DNA of 8,509 bases from the NCBI GenBank assembly GCA_959020865.1, contig CAUEUD010000168.1, forward strand, positions 1 through 8,509. The letters are read 5' to 3'. The notes beneath the pieces were generated by a model that was not told where the DNA came from, did not search any database, and was given only the letters and a program-made list of their open reading frames with translations. This DNA is from Eubacterium limosum. GTDB lineage: Bacteria > Bacillota > Clostridia > Eubacteriales > Eubacteriaceae. The position numbers and the translations under genes are program-made. Numbering within the stretch: the stretch's first letter is position 1; each line of letters starts with the position of its first letter. Of the stretch, positions 6,952 through 8,509 are shown one piece after another.

Positions 6952-7356
6952 ATGGAAAAGAAAAAATATCTGGCATTTTTTTTAGTTGCCGTATCACTTA
7001 TGCTTCTTTTTACGGGCTGCAACAAGGGAAAATATGGCGAGGATACTAAGACAAAATCTGAAGAAATCACCCGTTCGCTGGTACAGGTCCTGGCTGAGGG
7101 AGATTATGCAAAAGCGGCTGACGATTTCCCATATACCACCAGAGCGAAGGAAGAGATGGATGCCCAGAACCTTAAGGCACTCTGGGAGGGACTGTCTGAA
7201 GGGAAAGGTGAGTTCAGAGAAATATCTGGCCTTGAGGACGATACCTGGGATAAGGAGCTGAAGATTACAGTGGGGTGTTCCTTTGAAAAAGGAACAGCAG
7301 AGCTTGTGGTAGCGTTTGATCGGACGGTAAAGATAAAATCAATTTATCCTGGTTAA
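6952..7356 (+). CDS. DUF3887-like lipoprotein
   Basis: A 134-residue predicted lipoprotein. MEKKK is followed by a hydrophobic stretch (residues 6-20) and the lipobox LFTGC, so C23 would be lipidated and the mature protein anchored on the outer face of the membrane. The mature part has the 'EITRSLVQVLAEGDYAKAADDF' helix and 'LKALWEGL', the pattern of the DUF3887 domain, a small fold whose biochemical role is not established. After the helix the chain ends in beta-strand-like segments (KITVGCSFEKGTAELVVAF). GAGGAA five bases before the ATG supports the start. It has its own promoter and is followed after 109 bases by the flavodoxin gene on the same strand, with no terminator seen between, so read-through into flavodoxin is possible. 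Confidence 0.8.
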   Translation: MEKKKYLAFFLVAVSLMLLFTGCNKGKYGEDTKTKSEEITRSLVQVLAEGDYAKAADDFPYTTRAKEEMDAQNLKALWEGLSEGKGEFREISGLEDDTWDKELKITVGCSFEKGTAELVVAFDRTVKIKSIYPG

Positions 7357-7407
7357 GAGTGAAAAAAACGGATATATTGGTTCGAGATATGATTAATTTC
7401 CAAACGC

Positions 7408-7421
7408 AGGGGTATACCTCT
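7408..7421. repeat. Short palindrome upstream of flavodoxin, possible operator
   Basis: AGGGGTATACCTCT has GGTATACC at its centre as a perfect 8-base palindrome, extended to 6 of 7 paired positions. It is in the 109-base gap before the flavodoxin gene. No convincing promoter was found in this gap, so its meaning is open; it may be chance. Confidence 0.25.
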
Positions 7422-7452
7422 TATTAAGATATTCGATGATTTATGAACCGTT

Positions 7453-7458
7453 AAGGAG
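7453..7458 (+). promoter_or_regulatory. Ribosome binding site fixing the flavodoxin start
   Basis: AAGGAG lies seven bases before ATG 7466 and four before ATG 7463. An in-frame ATG at 7436 lies upstream of this site and would add ten residues not found in the family, so it is unlikely. Confidence 0.7.
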
Positions 7459-7465
7459 AACGATG

Positions 7466-7912
7466 ATGAGAAAAAATGAAGATAACAAAAATATTGCTGT
7501 TATTTATTGGAGCAATAGTGAAAATACAGAGATCATGGCCGAAAAAATTTCCAATGGGATTGATGAGACTGGACAGAAAGCAGATCTTTATAACGTAAGC
7601 CAGTTTCCGATTGAACGGATTGAGGATTATGATAAAGTCGCCCTTGGATGCCCGTCCATGGATGGAGAAGCTCTTGAAAAGAATACCTTTGAACCTTTTT
7701 TTGAGGAAATTGAATCCAAGCTCAAGGGAAAAAAGGTAGCGCTTTTTGGCTCCTATGGATGGGGCAACGGCGAATGGATGCGCGACTGGGAAGACCGGAT
7801 CGGGCATACTGGAGCACGTCTGTTTGATGAGGGGCTGATGATCAAGGAATTCCCGGATGATGCCGGCCGCCATGCCTGTATTGAGTTTGGGAAGGCCTTT
7901 GCGAGCTTTTAA
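7466..7912 (+). CDS. Short-chain flavodoxin, clostridial type
   Basis: A 148-residue FMN protein that carries one or two electrons at low potential and can stand in for ferredoxin. It follows the Clostridium beijerinckii flavodoxin closely as I remember that sequence: YWS-loop-NTE at the N-terminus, LGC...M..E.LE...FEPF in the middle, and KKVALFGSYGWGNGEWMRDWE (89-109), in which W99 matches the Trp that stacks on FMN. The end 'CIEFGKAFASF' also matches. Two points are odd. The FMN-phosphate loop reads SNSENT (16-21), with Glu19 where the family has Gly. The loop next to the flavin N5 reads SMDGE (64-68), where C. beijerinckii has AMGDE. The eight residues before the first strand are hydrophilic and slightly longer than usual. 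A possible partner is ferredoxin-dependent machinery such as the upstream transhydrogenase, but that is inference. Confidence 0.92.
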   Translation: MRKNEDNKNIAVIYWSNSENTEIMAEKISNGIDETGQKADLYNVSQFPIERIEDYDKVALGCPSMDGEALEKNTFEPFFEEIESKLKGKKVALFGSYGWGNGEWMRDWEDRIGHTGARLFDEGLMIKEFPDDAGRHACIEFGKAFASF

Positions 7913-7913
7913 T

Positions 7914-7948
7914 AAAAAAGACAGGGAAATCAATTCCTGTCTTTTTTT
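7914..7948. terminator. Two-way intrinsic terminator between flavodoxin and Cys-rich peptide gene
   Basis: AAAAAAGACAGG (7914-7925) pairs with CCTGTCTTTTTT (7936-7947), 12 perfect base pairs around a 10-base loop, with A-run and T-run making it work on either strand. It starts two bases after the flavodoxin stop. The stop codon of the minus-strand gene (7930-7932) is in the loop. Confidence 0.9.
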
Positions 7949-8112
7949 ATTTCCGTTTCCTGAGCCGGATGGCACTGGCTGGCATGAGAACAGCCGCTGC
8001 AGCCGCAACCACAGCCTGTCTGACCGCTTCGAGCCTTTTTTACCTGGTTATAGATAATCAGTGCCATTGGAATAAAAACAATGGCAGCAATAATAAAGGT
8101 TGCTAAGTTCAT
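7930..8112 (-). CDS. FeoB-associated-type Cys-rich membrane peptide
   Basis: A 60-residue peptide with one N-terminal membrane helix (residues about 4-21, FIIAAIVFIPMALII), a short basic stretch (KKAR) and a Cys-rich segment GCGCGCSGCSHASQCH (33-48; Cys at 34, 36, 38, 41 and 47). This is the form of the 'FeoB-associated Cys-rich membrane protein' family, small proteins often encoded beside the ferrous iron importer FeoB, whose function is not established; a metal or redox role is usually guessed. The basic residues after the helix place the Cys-rich tail in the cytoplasm. AAGGAAG seven bases upstream on the minus strand (8120-8126) supports the start. No feoB lies in the window. The last codons and the stop are part of the terminator at 7914-7948. 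Confidence 0.8.
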   Translation of the reverse strand: MNLATFIIAAIVFIPMALIIYNQVKKARSGQTGCGCGCSGCSHASQCHPAQETEIKKDRN

Positions 8113-8165
8113 ATCGTCACTTCCTTATCGATTGGATTCACAAAAGTAAGCTTTGTTTAACTTAC

Positions 8166-8180
8166 AACTATAGTTTAAAC
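8166..8180. promoter_or_regulatory. Overlapping palindromes at the minus-strand promoter, candidate operator
   Basis: AACTATAGTT (8166-8175) and GTTTAAAC (8173-8180) are each perfect palindromes and overlap by three bases. They cover the -10 box of the promoter at 8172-8200. A further GTTTAA copy is at 8155-8160 and a GTAAG/CTTAC inverted pair at 8146-8150/8161-8165. MarR proteins bind such dyads, so the adjacent MarR gene product is a candidate binder. Confidence 0.4.
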
Positions 8181-8200
8181 GCTCTAACATATTTTGTCAA
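8172..8200 (-). promoter_or_regulatory. Probable promoter of the Cys-rich peptide gene
   Basis: Read on the minus strand, a perfect TTGACA (8195-8200) is followed after 17 bases by TAAACT (8172-8177, 4 of 6). Transcription would start about 50 bases before the ATG at 8112. Confidence 0.6.
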
Positions 8201-8232
8201 GGGGCAGAGAGGGATTTAAGCTAAGGTTGATT

Positions 8233-8261
8233 TTGACAAGCTGAGAACAGTAAGCTATAAT
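8233..8261 (+). promoter_or_regulatory. Full-consensus sigma-A promoter of the MarR-family gene
   Basis: TTGACA (8233-8238) and TATAAT (8256-8261) are both perfect and separated by exactly 17 bases. The start codon at 8314 is 52 bases after the -10 box. The two divergent -35 boxes are 32 bases apart. Confidence 0.85.
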
Positions 8262-8313
8262 AAACGCAGACGCAATGAATTGTTTGCGGATGCATGGAAT
8301 TAAAGAGGATATT

Positions 8314-8509
8314 ATGGATAAACTTGAGTCTTCAAGAAATCTGATGAAGTGGCTGTCGGTGACAAATCGTTTTACAGGAATGGCTTTAGATAAGGAATTG
8401 GCCGAGATAGGGCTCAACTCAAGTCAGCATTTTTTTGTGATAAAAATCTGCGAGGAGCCTGGGATCACCCAGGATAAGCTGCAGGCCCTGGTTTATTTAA
8501 ACCCCAGCA
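8314..8509 (+). CDS. MarR-family transcriptional regulator, N-terminal fragment (3' truncated by window edge)
   Basis: The first 65 residues of a small regulator; the frame stays open to the window end. An N-terminal helix region (MDKLESSRNLMKWLSVTNRF) is followed by 'LNSSQHFFVIKICEEPGITQDKLQALVYLNPS', the usual MarR layout of helix, start of the winged helix-turn-helix, and the 'G.TQ..L......PS' recognition region. AGAGG five bases before the ATG supports the start. Such proteins form dimers and mostly repress divergent or downstream genes in response to small molecules, metals or oxidants; the ligand cannot be predicted here. It is divergent from the Cys-rich peptide gene, and what follows it is outside the window. 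A single Cys is visible (residue 46). Confidence 0.8.
   Translation, partial: MDKLESSRNLMKWLSVTNRFTGMALDKELAEIGLNSSQHFFVIKICEEPGITQDKLQALVYLNPS

Noticed and set aside
7451..8008. Open frame of 185 codons on the minus strand
   Set aside because: It is antisense to the flavodoxin and runs through the terminator and into the Cys-rich gene in another frame.
8184..8417. Open frame of 77 codons on the minus strand
   Set aside because: It covers the consensus promoter and start of the MarR gene in antisense and has no ribosome binding site.
1..8509. CRISPR array, insertion sequence, tRNA or rRNA gene
   Set aside because: No regularly spaced repeats, transposase-like protein, terminal repeats or RNA-gene-like sequence were seen on reading both strands.

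Overview
The window looks like the chromosome of an anaerobic acetogenic Firmicute, most likely of the Eubacterium limosum/callanderi group. The reasons are a roughly mid-40s percent GC impression, clostridial-type short flavodoxin, strong AAGGAG ribosome binding sites, sigma-A type promoters, and above all a three-gene operon matching the Sporomusa-type electron-bifurcating transhydrogenase (Stn) known from acetogens. The species call is inference; no rRNA or other marker gene is present.

Layout. Positions 1-290 hold the C-terminal end of an EamA-type membrane transporter. A 223-base AT-rich gap (291-513) carries an inverted repeat, a promoter and a strong leader hairpin. Positions 514-6318 hold three tightly packed plus-strand genes: a NuoE-like [2Fe-2S] subunit, a NuoF-like FMN/NADH subunit with extra ferredoxin clusters, and a 1168-residue subunit fusing a plant-type ferredoxin domain, a GltD/NfnB-like FAD/NADPH domain and a NuoG-like domain without a molybdenum ligand. 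A hairpin terminator closes the operon and is shared with a convergent minus-strand gene for a four-helix membrane protein (6338-6796). Next come a DUF3887-like lipoprotein (6952-7356) and a short-chain flavodoxin (7466-7912). The flavodoxin shares a second two-way terminator with a convergent minus-strand gene for a FeoB-associated-type Cys-rich membrane peptide (7930-8112). A divergent promoter region (8113-8313) leads into the N-terminus of a MarR-family regulator that runs off the window.

How the genes work together. The NuoE- and NuoF-like subunits would form the NADH- and ferredoxin-handling bifurcating module. The large subunit would carry electrons to an NADPH site, so the complex would couple NADH plus reduced ferredoxin to NADP+ reduction, or the reverse. 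No [FeFe]-hydrogenase H-cluster motif and no molybdopterin-enzyme Cys/Sec ligand is visible, which argues against a hydrogenase or formate dehydrogenase. The flavodoxin, Cys-rich peptide and MarR gene suggest a neighbouring iron or redox response, but their link to the operon is only by proximity.

Novelty. The main system belongs to a family that has already been described (Stn). The less ordinary points are the altered FMN-phosphate loop of the flavodoxin, the displaced cysteine motif in the large subunit, the His/Cys-rich tail of the NuoE-like subunit, the leader hairpin, and two convergent gene pairs whose minus-strand stop codons lie in or at the loop of the shared terminator.
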